Below are positions 45,403-53,596 of a stretch of 56,612 nt of DNA, piece after piece. The notes below the pieces were generated by a model. That model saw only the letters and a list, made by a program, of their open reading frames with translations. It did no database searches and was not told the DNA's origin. The position numbers were made by a program, and so were the translations under genes. The stretch comes from Syntrophobacterales bacterium (GTDB taxonomy: Bacteria > Desulfobacterota > Desulfobaccia > Desulfobaccales > 0-14-0-80-60-11), in NCBI GenBank assembly GCA_023229795.1, contig JALNYP010000023.1, positions 1-56,612 of the forward strand. The letters are read 5' to 3'. The number at the start of each line of letters is the position of its first letter. Position 1 is the first letter of the stretch.

Positions 45403-46611
45403 ATGGGCTTAATTTTCTATTCCGAAAAATGTATGGCCTGCGGCCAGTGCGTGGAGGCCTGCCCCTTTGGGGTGTTGCTCCTTACAGGCGACACGCTCAT
45501 TATCGGCGAGGGCTGCAACCTCTGCGGGGCCTGCGTCGAGGTCTGCGAAGTGGAGGCCCTGGCCCTGCCCGAGACCGCGGGTCCGTCGCCCCGGCCCGGA
45601 GTGCCGCCCGACGGGGTCTGGGTCTTTGCGGAGCAGCGCCGGGGGGAGTTGGCCCCGGTGACCGCGGAACTCCTGGGAGAAGCCCGGCGGCTGGCCGACA
45701 CCCTGAACGTCAAAGTGGCCGCGGTCCTGCTGGGCGACGGGGTGGCCCACCTGGGCGATGCCCTGCTCGCGGCCGGGGCGCATAAGGTCTATCTGGCGGA
45801 GCACCCGCGGCTGCAAGATTTCCTGGAAGAGACCTATGCCGCGGCCTTGACCGAAATGGCCCAAAAATTTCAGCCGGAAATCATCCTGGCCGGGGCCACG
45901 TATCTGGGCCGGGCCTTTATTCCGCGGGTCGCCGCGGCCTTAAAGACCGGGCTCACCGCGGACTGCACCGCGTTCGGGATCGACCCCGAAAAGCGCCTGC
46001 TGCTCCAGACCCGGCCCGCGTTCGGCGGCAATATCATGGCCACCATCATCACGCCCCGGACGTATCCTCAGATGGCCACGGCCCGGCCGGGCGTCTTCAA
46101 GCACCTGGCCGCCGCGGCCGCGCCTACCGGAGAAGTGGTCCCGGTGGAACTGATGAGCCTGGCCAAGCCGCCCCGGAGCCGCTTTGCCGGAACGGTGCTC
46201 GAAATCAAGGAGCGCGTGCCGCTTTCCGCCGCGGAGGTCATTGTGGCCGGGGGCCGGGGTCTGAAAGAAGCTAAAAATTTCAAGCTCTTGGAAGAATTGG
46301 CCGATTTACTGGGCGGTGCGGTGGGCGCCACCCGGGGCGCGGTGGACGCAGGCTGGATTCCCTATGCCCACCAGATCGGCCAGACCGGCAAGACCGTCTC
46401 CCCCAAGCTTTACATCGCGGTGGGCCTCAGCGGCGCCACCCAGCACCTGGTGGGGATGCAGTCCTCCGACTTCATCGTGGCCATCAACAAAGACCCCCAG
46501 GCTCCCATTTTTCAAGTGGCCGATGTGGGCCTGGTGGGGGACCTGTTCGAGATCGTGCCGGCCCTGATCCAGGAGATCAGGAAGGACCGTAATTTAGCAG
46601 TTAGCGGTTAG
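45403..46611 (+). CDS. etfA: Electron transfer flavoprotein alpha subunit with N-terminal ferredoxin domain
   Basis: A 402-residue EtfA. The first 55 residues form a two-cluster ferredoxin (Cys10-13-16-20 and Cys38-41-44-48), followed by ETF alpha N-terminal and FAD domains. The FAD motifs are VGLSGATQHLVGMQSSDFIV and INKDPQAPIFQVADVGLVGD. The ferredoxin domain suggests electron exchange with ferredoxin or a membrane iron-sulfur carrier, as in some anaerobic ETFs. Electron bifurcation is possible but cannot be decided here. The last codons (NLAVSG) are from a heptamer repeat. Confidence 0.95.
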   Translation: MGLIFYSEKCMACGQCVEACPFGVLLLTGDTLIIGEGCNLCGACVEVCEVEALALPETAGPSPRPGVPPDGVWVFAEQRRGELAPVTAELLGEARRLADTLNVKVAAVLLGDGVAHLGDALLAAGAHKVYLAEHPRLQDFLEETYAAALTEMAQKFQPEIILAGATYLGRAFIPRVAAALKTGLTADCTAFGIDPEKRLLLQTRPAFGGNIMATIITPRTYPQMATARPGVFKHLAAAAAPTGEVVPVELMSLAKPPRSRFAGTVLEIKERVPLSAAEVIVAGGRGLKEAKNFKLLEELADLLGGAVGATRGAVDAGWIPYAHQIGQTGKTVSPKLYIAVGLSGATQHLVGMQSSDFIVAINKDPQAPIFQVADVGLVGDLFEIVPALIQEIRKDRNLAVSG

Positions 46612-46620
46612 CGGTCGAAA
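46595..46620. repeat. Heptamer repeat at the end of etfA
   Basis: Units GCAGTTA, GCGGTTA, GCGGTCG run across the etfA stop codon and encode its last residues. The rest of the 275-base spacer to fabG (46621-46886) holds no gene that I can see. Confidence 0.6.
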
Positions 46621-46886
46621 ATAGTGAGGTTCGGTCAAAGGAAAATTGCGGGATTAGCGCTGCACGTCAGTCATTATGGGTAAGGTAAACAGCCTGGCTT
46701 GGCGCCCAAAAGCAAGACCACCTGAGTTAATGGCGAGCACGTGAAAAAAAGTATAAGAAACCCCTTTCAATTTGTGCGAATTCGTTTTATGTAATAAACC
46801 CAGCAAAACTTGAAGTCCGGAGAGGGGCTCCAGGTAGGACTCGGGTATGGCCCGGCGGCCGGGCAGGCAAGCTGCGGAATGAAACT

Positions 46887-47633
46887 ATGAACGATATCAA
46901 TAAAATAGCCTTAATAACCGGCGCGGCCCGGGGGATTGGCCGAGCCATCGCTCTGACCCTGGCAGGGCCCGGTCTCACCCTGTATCTCAATGACGTGGTC
47001 CTGGGCGAAGAAGCCGCGCAGACCAAAAAAGATGTCGAAGCCCGGGGCGCGGTGGCCCGCCTGGTGGAATTCAATGTGGCCGAGGCCGAATCTGTCAGCC
47101 AGGGAGTGAACCAGATCGTCAAAGAGGCCGGCCGCCTAGATATCCTGGTGAATAATGCCGGCATCACTCGGGACAATCTCATCATGCGCATGAAGGAAGC
47201 GGAATGGGATGCGGTCCTGGGGGTCAATTTGAAGGGTGCCTTCAATTGCATGCGCGCGGTCAGCAAACCCATGCTCAAACAGCGGTTCGGGCGCATCGTC
47301 AATATCAGTTCGGTAGTGGGGGTCATGGGTAATCCCGGCCAGGCCAATTATGTGGCCTCCAAGGCCGGCCTGATTGGGCTTACCAAGACGGTGGCCCGGG
47401 AACTGGCCTCCCGCAACATCACGGTAAATGCAGTGGCGCCGGGCTTTATCCAGACTGAAATGACCGAAGCCCTGCCGGATGACGTCCGGCAACTGATGCT
47501 GGCCCAAATCCCGTTGGGACGCTTTGGCACCTCAGAAGAGGTGGCGCAGGCAGTAGCTTTTCTGATTTCGGATGCCGCGGCCTATATCACCGGTCAGGTG
47601 ATACATGTCAACGGCGGAATGTTGATGGTTTAA
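46887..47633 (+). CDS. fabG: 3-oxoacyl-ACP reductase
   Basis: A 248-residue short-chain dehydrogenase that reduces 3-oxoacyl-ACP with NADPH in fatty-acid elongation. It has the cofactor loop TGAARGIGRAIA, NNAGITRDNLIMRM, and the catalytic Ser-Tyr-Lys in NISSVVGVMGNPGQANYVAS followed by KAG. acpP follows 23 bases later. The usual upstream partners plsX, fabH and fabD are absent here. Confidence 0.96.
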   Translation: MNDINKIALITGAARGIGRAIALTLAGPGLTLYLNDVVLGEEAAQTKKDVEARGAVARLVEFNVAEAESVSQGVNQIVKEAGRLDILVNNAGITRDNLIMRMKEAEWDAVLGVNLKGAFNCMRAVSKPMLKQRFGRIVNISSVVGVMGNPGQANYVASKAGLIGLTKTVARELASRNITVNAVAPGFIQTEMTEALPDDVRQLMLAQIPLGRFGTSEEVAQAVAFLISDAAAYITGQVIHVNGGMLMV

Positions 47634-47656
47634 GAAAACGAGGAGGTTTTTGGAAA

Positions 47657-47893
47657 ATGGGAGCAACTCAAGACAAGGTGATCGACATCATCGTAGACAA
47701 ATTGGGGGTGGAGCGTTCCGAGGTCACGCCCGAAGCCGTATTTGTCGATGACCTGGGAGCCGATTCCCTGGACCTGGTGGAATTGATCATGGCCATGGAA
47801 GAAGAGTTCGGCATGGAAATCGCGGACGAGGATGCAGAAAAACTGAGGACCGTTCAGGATGTCATTACCTTCGTCTCCGCCCGGGCCTCCTGA
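47657..47893 (+). CDS. acpP: Acyl carrier protein
   Basis: A 78-residue ACP. The phosphopantetheine Ser is in DDLGADSLDLVELIMAMEE. A strong GAGGAGG is ten bases upstream. In related operons fabF follows, but here the rpiB start overlaps the last 35 bases of acpP, so fabF has been lost or moved from this site. Confidence 0.97.
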   Translation: MGATQDKVIDIIVDKLGVERSEVTPEAVFVDDLGADSLDLVELIMAMEEEFGMEIADEDAEKLRTVQDVITFVSARAS

Positions 47894-48344
47894 GCCGGAA
47901 ATCATCGCCATCGGCTGCGATCATGCCGGCCATGGGTTGAAGCGGGTAATCCTGAATTTATTGCACGAACTCAAGGTGCCCTGTATTGATCTCGGCTGCG
48001 CCAGCGCGGATGAATCCGTGCATTATCCGCAGTATGGCAAAAAAGTGGTGACAGCGCTGTTGGCGCGGCCCGAGGCGCGGGGTATACTTATTTGCGGCAC
48101 CGGCATCGGCATGAGTATCATGGCGAACCGTTTTCCCGGCATCCGGGCCGCCCTCTGTCATGACCTTTTTGCCGCCATCATGTGCCGGCGCCATAATAAC
48201 GCCAATCTGCTAGTGATGGGGGGACGCGTCATCGGACCTGACCTGGGCAAAGAAATTGTCCGGGTCTGGTTGAAGACTCCGTTTGACGGCGGCCGCCATC
48301 AGGAGCGGTTGGATTTACTTGAGCAGTTGGCCCACGAGGCTTAA
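47859..48344 (+). CDS. rpiB: Ribose-5-phosphate isomerase B
   Basis: A 161-residue RpiB that interconverts ribose 5-phosphate and ribulose 5-phosphate. It has IAIGCDHAGHGLKRVIL, the catalytic Cys in ILICGTGIGMSIMANR, and CRRHNNANLLVMGGRVIG. The first 12 residues (SLPSSPPGPPEPE) are encoded by DNA overlapping acpP in another frame and are not conserved. This odd N-terminus fits a deletion junction. Confidence 0.94.
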   Translation: MSLPSSPPGPPEPEIIAIGCDHAGHGLKRVILNLLHELKVPCIDLGCASADESVHYPQYGKKVVTALLARPEARGILICGTGIGMSIMANRFPGIRAALCHDLFAAIMCRRHNNANLLVMGGRVIGPDLGKEIVRVWLKTPFDGGRHQERLDLLEQLAHEA

Positions 48345-48364
48345 TCGGCAGGAGCTTTTAGCGA

Positions 48365-49654
48365 ATGGATGAACTGGCCCGCACCGATCCCGAAATCTAC
48401 GCTGTCATCGAGCGTGAGCGTCAGCGCCAACTGAACAAGTTGGAGATGATCGCCTCCGAAAACTTTGTCAGCGGCGCGGTACTAGAGGCCCAGGGCTCCA
48501 TCCTAACCCATAAATATGCCGAAGGGTATCCGGGTCGGCGTTTTTACGGCGGCTGCGAATACGTGGATACCGCCGAAGACCTGGCCTTGAGCCGAGTCAA
48601 GCAACTTTTCGGGGCTGCCTACGCCAACGTGCAGCCCCATTCCGGCTCCCAGGCCAATATGGCCGTGTATTTCTCCTTTCTCAAGCCCGGCGACACCATT
48701 CTGGGCATGGACCTGTCCCACGGGGGCCATCTGAGCCACGGGGCGTCCGTGAATTTCTCCGGGCGGCTGTTCAATGCGGTCACCTACGGGGTGGAGCGGT
48801 CCACGGAAGAAGTTGATTTTGGCGTGGTGGCCGAGAAAGCCCGGGAGCACCGTCCCAAGCTGATCATCGCCGGGGCCAGCGCTTATCCCCGGGCCCTGGA
48901 TTTCAGCCGCTTCGCCGAGATTGCCCGGGAGGTGGGCGCCTATCTCATGGTGGATATGGCCCATATCGCGGGATTGATCGCCGCGGGGTTGCACCCCAAT
49001 CCGGTGCCGGAGGCGGATTTTGTCACCTCCACCACCCACAAGACCCTGCGGGGTCCCCGGGGCGGCCTGATCCTGGCCCAGCCGCAATACGGCAAGGCGC
49101 TGGACAGCCAGATATTTCCGGGGATTCAAGGCGGCCCGCTGATGCACATCATCGCGGCCAAAGCGGTCGCCTTTAAAGAGGCCCTGGGGCCATCCTTCCG
49201 GCGCTACCAGGAACAGACCGTGGCCAACGCCCGGACCCTGGCCCGGGAATTTCTCCAACGGGGCTACCGGCTGGTGGCCGGGGGCACCGATACCCATCTC
49301 ATCCTGGTGGATGTCAGCCCCACCGGGCTCACGGGCCGCGCCGCCGAAGAAGCCCTGGATCGGGCCGGCATTACGGTCAACAAAAACTCCATTCCCTTTG
49401 ATCAGCGGCCGCCCACCGTCACCAGCGGCATTCGGGTCGGCACCCCGGCCCTGACCACCCGAGGCATGAAAGAGCCGGAGATGGAGATCATTGCTGACTT
49501 AATCCATCAAGCTCTGTCAGCTTCCCAGGATGGGCCCCGTTTGCAGAAGTTGGAAGGCCGGGTCAAAGATCTCTGCCGGAGCTACCCGCTCTTTGCCGAG
49601 GAATGGCTGCTGGACCAGCCGGCCAAGCCCTGTGCGGCGCGCGGTTCCAACTGA
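48365..49654 (+). CDS. glyA: Serine hydroxymethyltransferase
   Basis: A 429-residue PLP enzyme that converts serine and tetrahydrofolate to glycine and methylene-tetrahydrofolate. The PLP-lysine is in TSTTHKTLRGPRGG. It also has IASENFVSGAVLEAQGS and YGGCEYVDTAEDLA for substrate binding. The length is normal. It belongs to the conserved fabG-acpP-(fabF)-rpiB-glyA-nrdR-ribD order of Desulfobacterota. Confidence 0.98.
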   Translation: MDELARTDPEIYAVIERERQRQLNKLEMIASENFVSGAVLEAQGSILTHKYAEGYPGRRFYGGCEYVDTAEDLALSRVKQLFGAAYANVQPHSGSQANMAVYFSFLKPGDTILGMDLSHGGHLSHGASVNFSGRLFNAVTYGVERSTEEVDFGVVAEKAREHRPKLIIAGASAYPRALDFSRFAEIAREVGAYLMVDMAHIAGLIAAGLHPNPVPEADFVTSTTHKTLRGPRGGLILAQPQYGKALDSQIFPGIQGGPLMHIIAAKAVAFKEALGPSFRRYQEQTVANARTLAREFLQRGYRLVAGGTDTHLILVDVSPTGLTGRAAEEALDRAGITVNKNSIPFDQRPPTVTSGIRVGTPALTTRGMKEPEMEIIADLIHQALSASQDGPRLQKLEGRVKDLCRSYPLFAEEWLLDQPAKPCAARGSN

Positions 49655-49684
49655 TACGGAGTCGCGGAACAAGGACGATTTTTC

Positions 49685-49710
49685 GAGGGCGGACTCCTGG
49701 GTCCGCCCTC
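49685..49710. terminator. Hairpin after glyA
   Basis: Perfect ten-base-pair stem GAGGGCGGAC/GTCCGCCCTC with loop TCCTGG, 31 bases after the glyA stop. No T-run follows. It matches the GGGCGGAC hairpin family. Confidence 0.55.
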
Positions 49711-49803
49711 GTATATGGTCGTAGCTCCGCTAAATTTTTCCCCGCCCCTGCCCTGCCGCGATTTGCCTCTTTACCCGGAGACATTTTTATTAGAAGATAA
49801 GCT

Positions 49804-50280
49804 ATGCGTTGTCCTTATTGCCATAGTACCAACAATAAGGTCATAGATTCCCGTCCCAGCCGGGAGGCCAACGCCATCCGGCGTCGGCGGGAGTGCCTGC
49901 ACTGCCAGCGCCGCTTCACCACCTACGAGCAGGTGGAGGAAGCCATGCCCCTGGTCGTCAAGAAAGACGGCCGCCGGGAGCCGTTCCAGCGCTCCAAGCT
50001 CTATGAGGGCATCACCAAGGCCTGCGAAAAACGGCCGGTCTCCATTGACGCCATAGAGAATTTCCTGGACAACCTGGAGCGGGAGATGCTGGAGAGCGGG
50101 CAGCGGGAAATCGCCTCCACCTGGATCGGTGAACGGGTGATGGCCGAGCTGCGCCAGTGGGACGAAGTGGCTTACGTGCGCTTCGCTTCGGTGTACCGCC
50201 ACTTCACCGACGCCACGGACTTCATGGATGAAATCCGCCACCTCCTGGCGACGCGCAAGGAAACCCCGGAAAAGAAATGA
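49804..50280 (+). CDS. nrdR: Transcriptional repressor NrdR
   Basis: A 158-residue NrdR, repressor of ribonucleotide reductase genes. The N-terminal zinc ribbon has CPYCHSTNNKVIDSRPS and CLHCQRRFTTYEQ. An ATP-cone follows with VVKKDGRREPFQRSKLYEGI. It binds NrdR boxes when loaded with dATP. No NrdR box is evident in the window. Confidence 0.97.
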   Translation: MRCPYCHSTNNKVIDSRPSREANAIRRRRECLHCQRRFTTYEQVEEAMPLVVKKDGRREPFQRSKLYEGITKACEKRPVSIDAIENFLDNLEREMLESGQREIASTWIGERVMAELRQWDEVAYVRFASVYRHFTDATDFMDEIRHLLATRKETPEKK

Positions 50281-50361
50281 AGGCCAACTCTGCTTCTGAG
50301 GGGTTGAATAAAGCAAACGTAAGTTGGGCACTGCTTGACAGCATAGCCGTGAAAGTTCCAT

Positions 50362-50469
50362 CGTAGAGGCGAGCCGCCGGCTCGCCCCTACGAAAGATTT
50401 CAAGCCTCTAACTCTCGTTCCCAAGCTCCGGCTTGGGAACGTAATTATTCGCCCAAGCTCTGCTTGGGC
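50362..50469. repeat. Mixed palindrome cluster upstream of the CMD gene
   Basis: Three palindromes in a row: CGTAGAGGCGAGCC...GGCTCGCCCCTACG (50362-50392), CGTTCCCAAGCTCCGGCTTG...ACG (50416-50441) and GCCCAAGCTCTGCTTGGGC (50451-50469). This may be an expanded repeat site. Confidence 0.8.
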
Positions 50470-50504
50470 ACCTTATGGATTTTTGGCGTAAGGGAGCTTG
50501 GCTG

Positions 50505-50894
50505 ATGGACCGCACGAGATACGAGCGCGGCTCGGAGAAACTGAAGGAGATCGACGGGGACGCGGGAGAGCGGGTCATGGAGGCCTTAAAGGACATCGCC
50601 CCGGACCTGGCCCGCTATACCATTGAATTCCCCTTCGGTGATATCTACAGCCGGCCCGGCCTGGACCTCAAATCCCGGGAGATTGCCACGGTGGCCGCAC
50701 TCACCGCGCTGGGGAACGCCGCGCCCCAATTGAAAGTGCATATCCACGCGGCCCTGAATGTGGGCTGCACCCGGGCCGAGATCGTGGAGGTTATCATCCA
50801 GATGGCGGTCTATGCCGGGTTTCCCGCGGCCTTGAACGGCATGTTCGCGGCCAAGGAAGTCTTCCAAGAGCGCGACGGGAAGGGCCAGTCTTGA
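50505..50894 (+). CDS. Carboxymuconolactone decarboxylase family protein
   Basis: A 129-residue AhpD/CMD-fold protein. The start at MDRTRYERGSEKL has AAGGGAG nine bases upstream. The core is LDLKSREIATVAALTALGNA, then QLKVHIHAALNVGCTRAEIV and FPAALNGMFAAKEVF. The AhpD CxxC pair is absent, so it is closer to 4-carboxymuconolactone decarboxylase itself, but the substrate is unknown. The ribD start overlaps its stop codon (TTGA). Confidence 0.88.
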   Translation: MDRTRYERGSEKLKEIDGDAGERVMEALKDIAPDLARYTIEFPFGDIYSRPGLDLKSREIATVAALTALGNAAPQLKVHIHAALNVGCTRAEIVEVIIQMAVYAGFPAALNGMFAAKEVFQERDGKGQS

Positions 50895-52018
50895 CTCCTG
50901 AAATCTCTTTCATGAAGCAGGCCCTGAAGCTGGCCGCCCGGGGCGAGGGCTGGGTGAGCCCCAACCCCATGGTGGGCGCGGTGGTGGTCCGAGACGGCCG
51001 GGTGGTGGGTAAGGGCTTTCACCGCCGGGCCGGTCTGCCCCACGCCGAAGTGGAGGCCCTGGCTGCGGCAAAAGACGCGGCCCGGGGCGCGGACCTCTAT
51101 GTCACCCTGGAGCCCTGCAACCATCAGGGGCGGACGCCGCCCTGCACCCAGGCCATTCTGGCGGCGGGCATCCGCCGGGTGATTATCGCCACCGCTGATC
51201 CCAATCCCCAGGTCACCGGCGGCGGCGCCGAGTTTTTAAGGTCACGGGGAGTGACCGTTGAGTTGGGGCTGCTGGAGGCCGAGGCCCGGCGCTTGAACGA
51301 GGCCTGGTTCCACTGGACGGCCACCGGCCGGCCGTGGGTCCTGGCCAAGGCCGCCTGCTCCCTGGACGGCAAGATCGCCACCGCGGGCGGAGAGTCCCAG
51401 TGGCTCACCGGCGAGGCGGCCCGGGCCTTCGGGCACCGGCTGCGCCACCGGGTGGACGCCATCGTGGTGGGCATCGAAACCGCGCTGGCCGATGATCCGC
51501 AGTTGACCACAAGATGGCCGGGGAGAAAAGCCAAAACCCAGAACCCAGAACCCGGAAGCCGCGGCAAAGACCCCATCCGCATTGTCCTGGATAGCCGCCT
51601 GCGCCTGCCGCTGAGCGCCCGGCTGCTGCACCTGCATTCCCCGGCCCCCACCTGGGTGGCCACCACCGGCCAGGCGCCGCCGGAGAAGCGCCGCGCCCTG
51701 GAAGATCAGGGGGCTCAAGTCCTGGTGGTGCCGGAAGAGGCTGGCCGGGTGTCGCTGCCGGCCCTGCTGGATCTCCTGGGGAGCCGGCAGGTGCAAAGCC
51801 TCCTGGTGGAAGGGGGCGCGGAAGTGCTGGGGGCTTTTTTCGATCATAAGCTGGTACAGCAGTTCAATTTTTTTTACGCCCCCAAAATCCTGGGGGGGCG
51901 AACGGCCAAAGGAGTGTTGGGGGGACAGGGGGTTATCCACTTGGAGGACGCCCATATCGCCAGGGACCTCAGCATCCGCCGCCTGGGCAGCGACCTGCTG
52001 GTGTCCGGTTATCTGTAG
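50891..52018 (+). CDS. ribD: Bifunctional riboflavin synthesis deaminase/reductase
   Basis: A 375-residue RibD. The N-terminal deaminase (residues 1-145) has HAEVEALAAAKDAARGADLY and PCNHQGRTPPC for zinc and proton transfer. The C-terminal reductase has KAACSLDGKIATAGGESQWL and LLVEGGAEVLGAFF. It starts with TTG, overlapping the stop codon of the CMD gene. Residues 212-222 (KTQNPEPGSR region) are encoded by heptamer-like repeats inserted in the linker before the reductase strand. No FMN riboswitch is evident upstream. ribE and other rib genes do not follow. Confidence 0.96.
   Translation: MTPEISFMKQALKLAARGEGWVSPNPMVGAVVVRDGRVVGKGFHRRAGLPHAEVEALAAAKDAARGADLYVTLEPCNHQGRTPPCTQAILAAGIRRVIIATADPNPQVTGGGAEFLRSRGVTVELGLLEAEARRLNEAWFHWTATGRPWVLAKAACSLDGKIATAGGESQWLTGEAARAFGHRLRHRVDAIVVGIETALADDPQLTTRWPGRKAKTQNPEPGSRGKDPIRIVLDSRLRLPLSARLLHLHSPAPTWVATTGQAPPEKRRALEDQGAQVLVVPEEAGRVSLPALLDLLGSRQVQSLLVEGGAEVLGAFFDHKLVQQFNFFYAPKILGGRTAKGVLGGQGVIHLEDAHIARDLSIRRLGSDLLVSGYL
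51532..51562. repeat. Heptamer repeat inside ribD
   Basis: Units of CAGAACC type (AACCCAGAACCCAGAACCCG). The same motif in the opposite orientation forms the start of the siroheme decarboxylase gene at 26826-26862; both encode NPEP. Confidence 0.7.
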
Positions 52019-52924
52019 ATAAGCGGCAATCCGGATAAAACCGCCGCGCCTGAGTGAACCTTCTCCTCTGGAAAGCCTCATGGACCTGGACCGGTTCTCC
52101 CTTTCAAATCCGAACTTTTTCCACTCCACCGAGAAGTGTCTGGCAAGAACTCTGCCACCCATAAGCCTGAGGCGTTTTTTGGTGACACGGTGGGGAAATT
52201 TTTTAGGGGTCATTTTTTGCATGACGAATTTAGCAATAAATACTGATTGTTAAGCATAATTTCTCAGGACACCTGGCACATTTCGGCAATCTTCCTTAAA
52301 TTAGTACGCTTGTAACGTTTCGGTTCCAGCCATAAAAACGGGACTGGCGCCATTAAGTGCCTGATATTTTTCGAATATTAACGGAACTGCCTCGAAACGT
52401 TCCGCTTTTTCCACGTTTCGTTCCGCTTCCCTGCCGCGACAAACCGCTCTCGTCTAGAAGTAGTGCCGGGGAAAAACCGTTTCCGGGAAAATTCTTGCGC
52501 CTGGCCCGATTTTGGTCCCGCATAGGTGCCAGTTTATGGAAAAAAAGCAGGATTGCCAGAAGGTATGCGACGATTGACCCGGATAGGGAGGCGTGCAACT
52601 TAGGGCGAGGTTGGCGAAAAAGAGGGCGGTTTTCTTCTCTGCCAGGTCATATGTCTCATGGGATATGGTGATCGTATAGGTAACTATCTAATATTTTGGA
52701 TTAATGTTGATAATTGGCAAATTATGGCTAAAGAGGTAAACTCAGCTTTTATTAACTTCTCTATAAAAGATAATAACCCATTCGACTGAGATGTAGAAAA
52801 GAATTACAGTGAAGAAAATTAGTCATTTACTAAAGATATCCTCAAGTGTAATTGGCATTTGTTTGTCACGACGGCAGAGATTCACAATTTAATATTACAA
52901 TAACAATCTTGAATTACGTGTTTT
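52019..52924. other. Long spacer between ribD and the three-gene operon
   Basis: About 900 bases. The first 200 are of host-like composition. From 52200 it becomes AT-rich with a mid-GC part at 52320-52640. That part contains repeated CGTTCCGC/CGTTTCG strings (52398-52430). I see no credible reading frame or RNA gene, and no recognised insertion-sequence ends. It may be the degraded boundary of an imported island. Confidence 0.5.
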
Positions 52925-53596
52925 TTAGATTTGGCAAGGAGAGGCGTAGCATGGGTAAGAGATCTTCCATAAAATCCTCAGGAATCTTCGCAGTTCCATA
53001 TTTCCTAAATGAATAGAGGCTATTTTTCTATCGAATTTAACCTTAAGTTGGAGTTTTTCAAGAATATATTGACGGTTATTGGTAAACTGTTTAACGGCTG
53101 CCCTGACATCTTTATCCCCCTTTAAAAGCACTTTAGCATTCACGCCATTCTCGATTTCAAGTCCAGAAATTTGTAATGAATCTATGACTATAGTTCTATT
53201 CAACTGATCTTGAAATGCCGCTACCCAATCCAACAAATTTATTTGAAGATGATTGACAGAAAGGGAAAAGTTGCTCAGTTCAAGAAGTCTGCTGAGATAA
53301 ACATTAATGCTGCGGGGCGGGTCCCAAAGCTCAATATTCGGAAATTCATCAAATAGAGTGAAGGCTACCTGCCGATAAGTCACGTAATTAAAAATCTCTT
53401 CATTTCCAAAAGGGTCTAAAACCTTCTCTTTAGAAATGAGCTTTTCAATGTAACGAGCTTCAATAGACGTATCTCGCACTCGTTCAAGAATAAATCCGTC
53501 ATAGCTGTCCTGAGTAAAAGGAATGGCCTTCATCTTGGAAGCCAATTCGTTAAATTCTTCTGGCCACCGAGCACCTAACCAGCGATATCTTTTCAT
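52925..53596 (-). CDS. Unassigned protein C of the three-gene operon
   Basis: A 223-residue AT-rich gene, third in the operon. I recognise no family. It has no signal peptide or membrane segment. The N-terminus is charged and aromatic (RYRWLGARWPEEFNELASK), and the middle has alternating strands (LDWVAAFQDQLNRTIVIDSL, QISGLEIENGVNAK). It starts with an overlap of four bases with the upstream gene (ATGA-type), so it is translated from the same message. Confidence 0.65.
   Translation of the reverse strand: MKRYRWLGARWPEEFNELASKMKAIPFTQDSYDGFILERVRDTSIEARYIEKLISKEKVLDPFGNEEIFNYVTYRQVAFTLFDEFPNIELWDPPRSINVYLSRLLELSNFSLSVNHLQINLLDWVAAFQDQLNRTIVIDSLQISGLEIENGVNAKVLLKGDKDVRAAVKQFTNNRQYILEKLQLKVKFDRKIASIHLGNMELRRFLRILWKISYPCYASPCQI

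Noticed and set aside
50281..50504. FMN riboswitch before ribD
   Set aside because: The spacer contains only palindromic repeats; no AGGGGCGGGG-type conserved RFN segments were found.
52353..52598. 81-codon minus-strand frame in the ribD-operon spacer
   Set aside because: Low-complexity Ser/Arg/Gly tail and no start signal; I found no match to a transposase or toxin.
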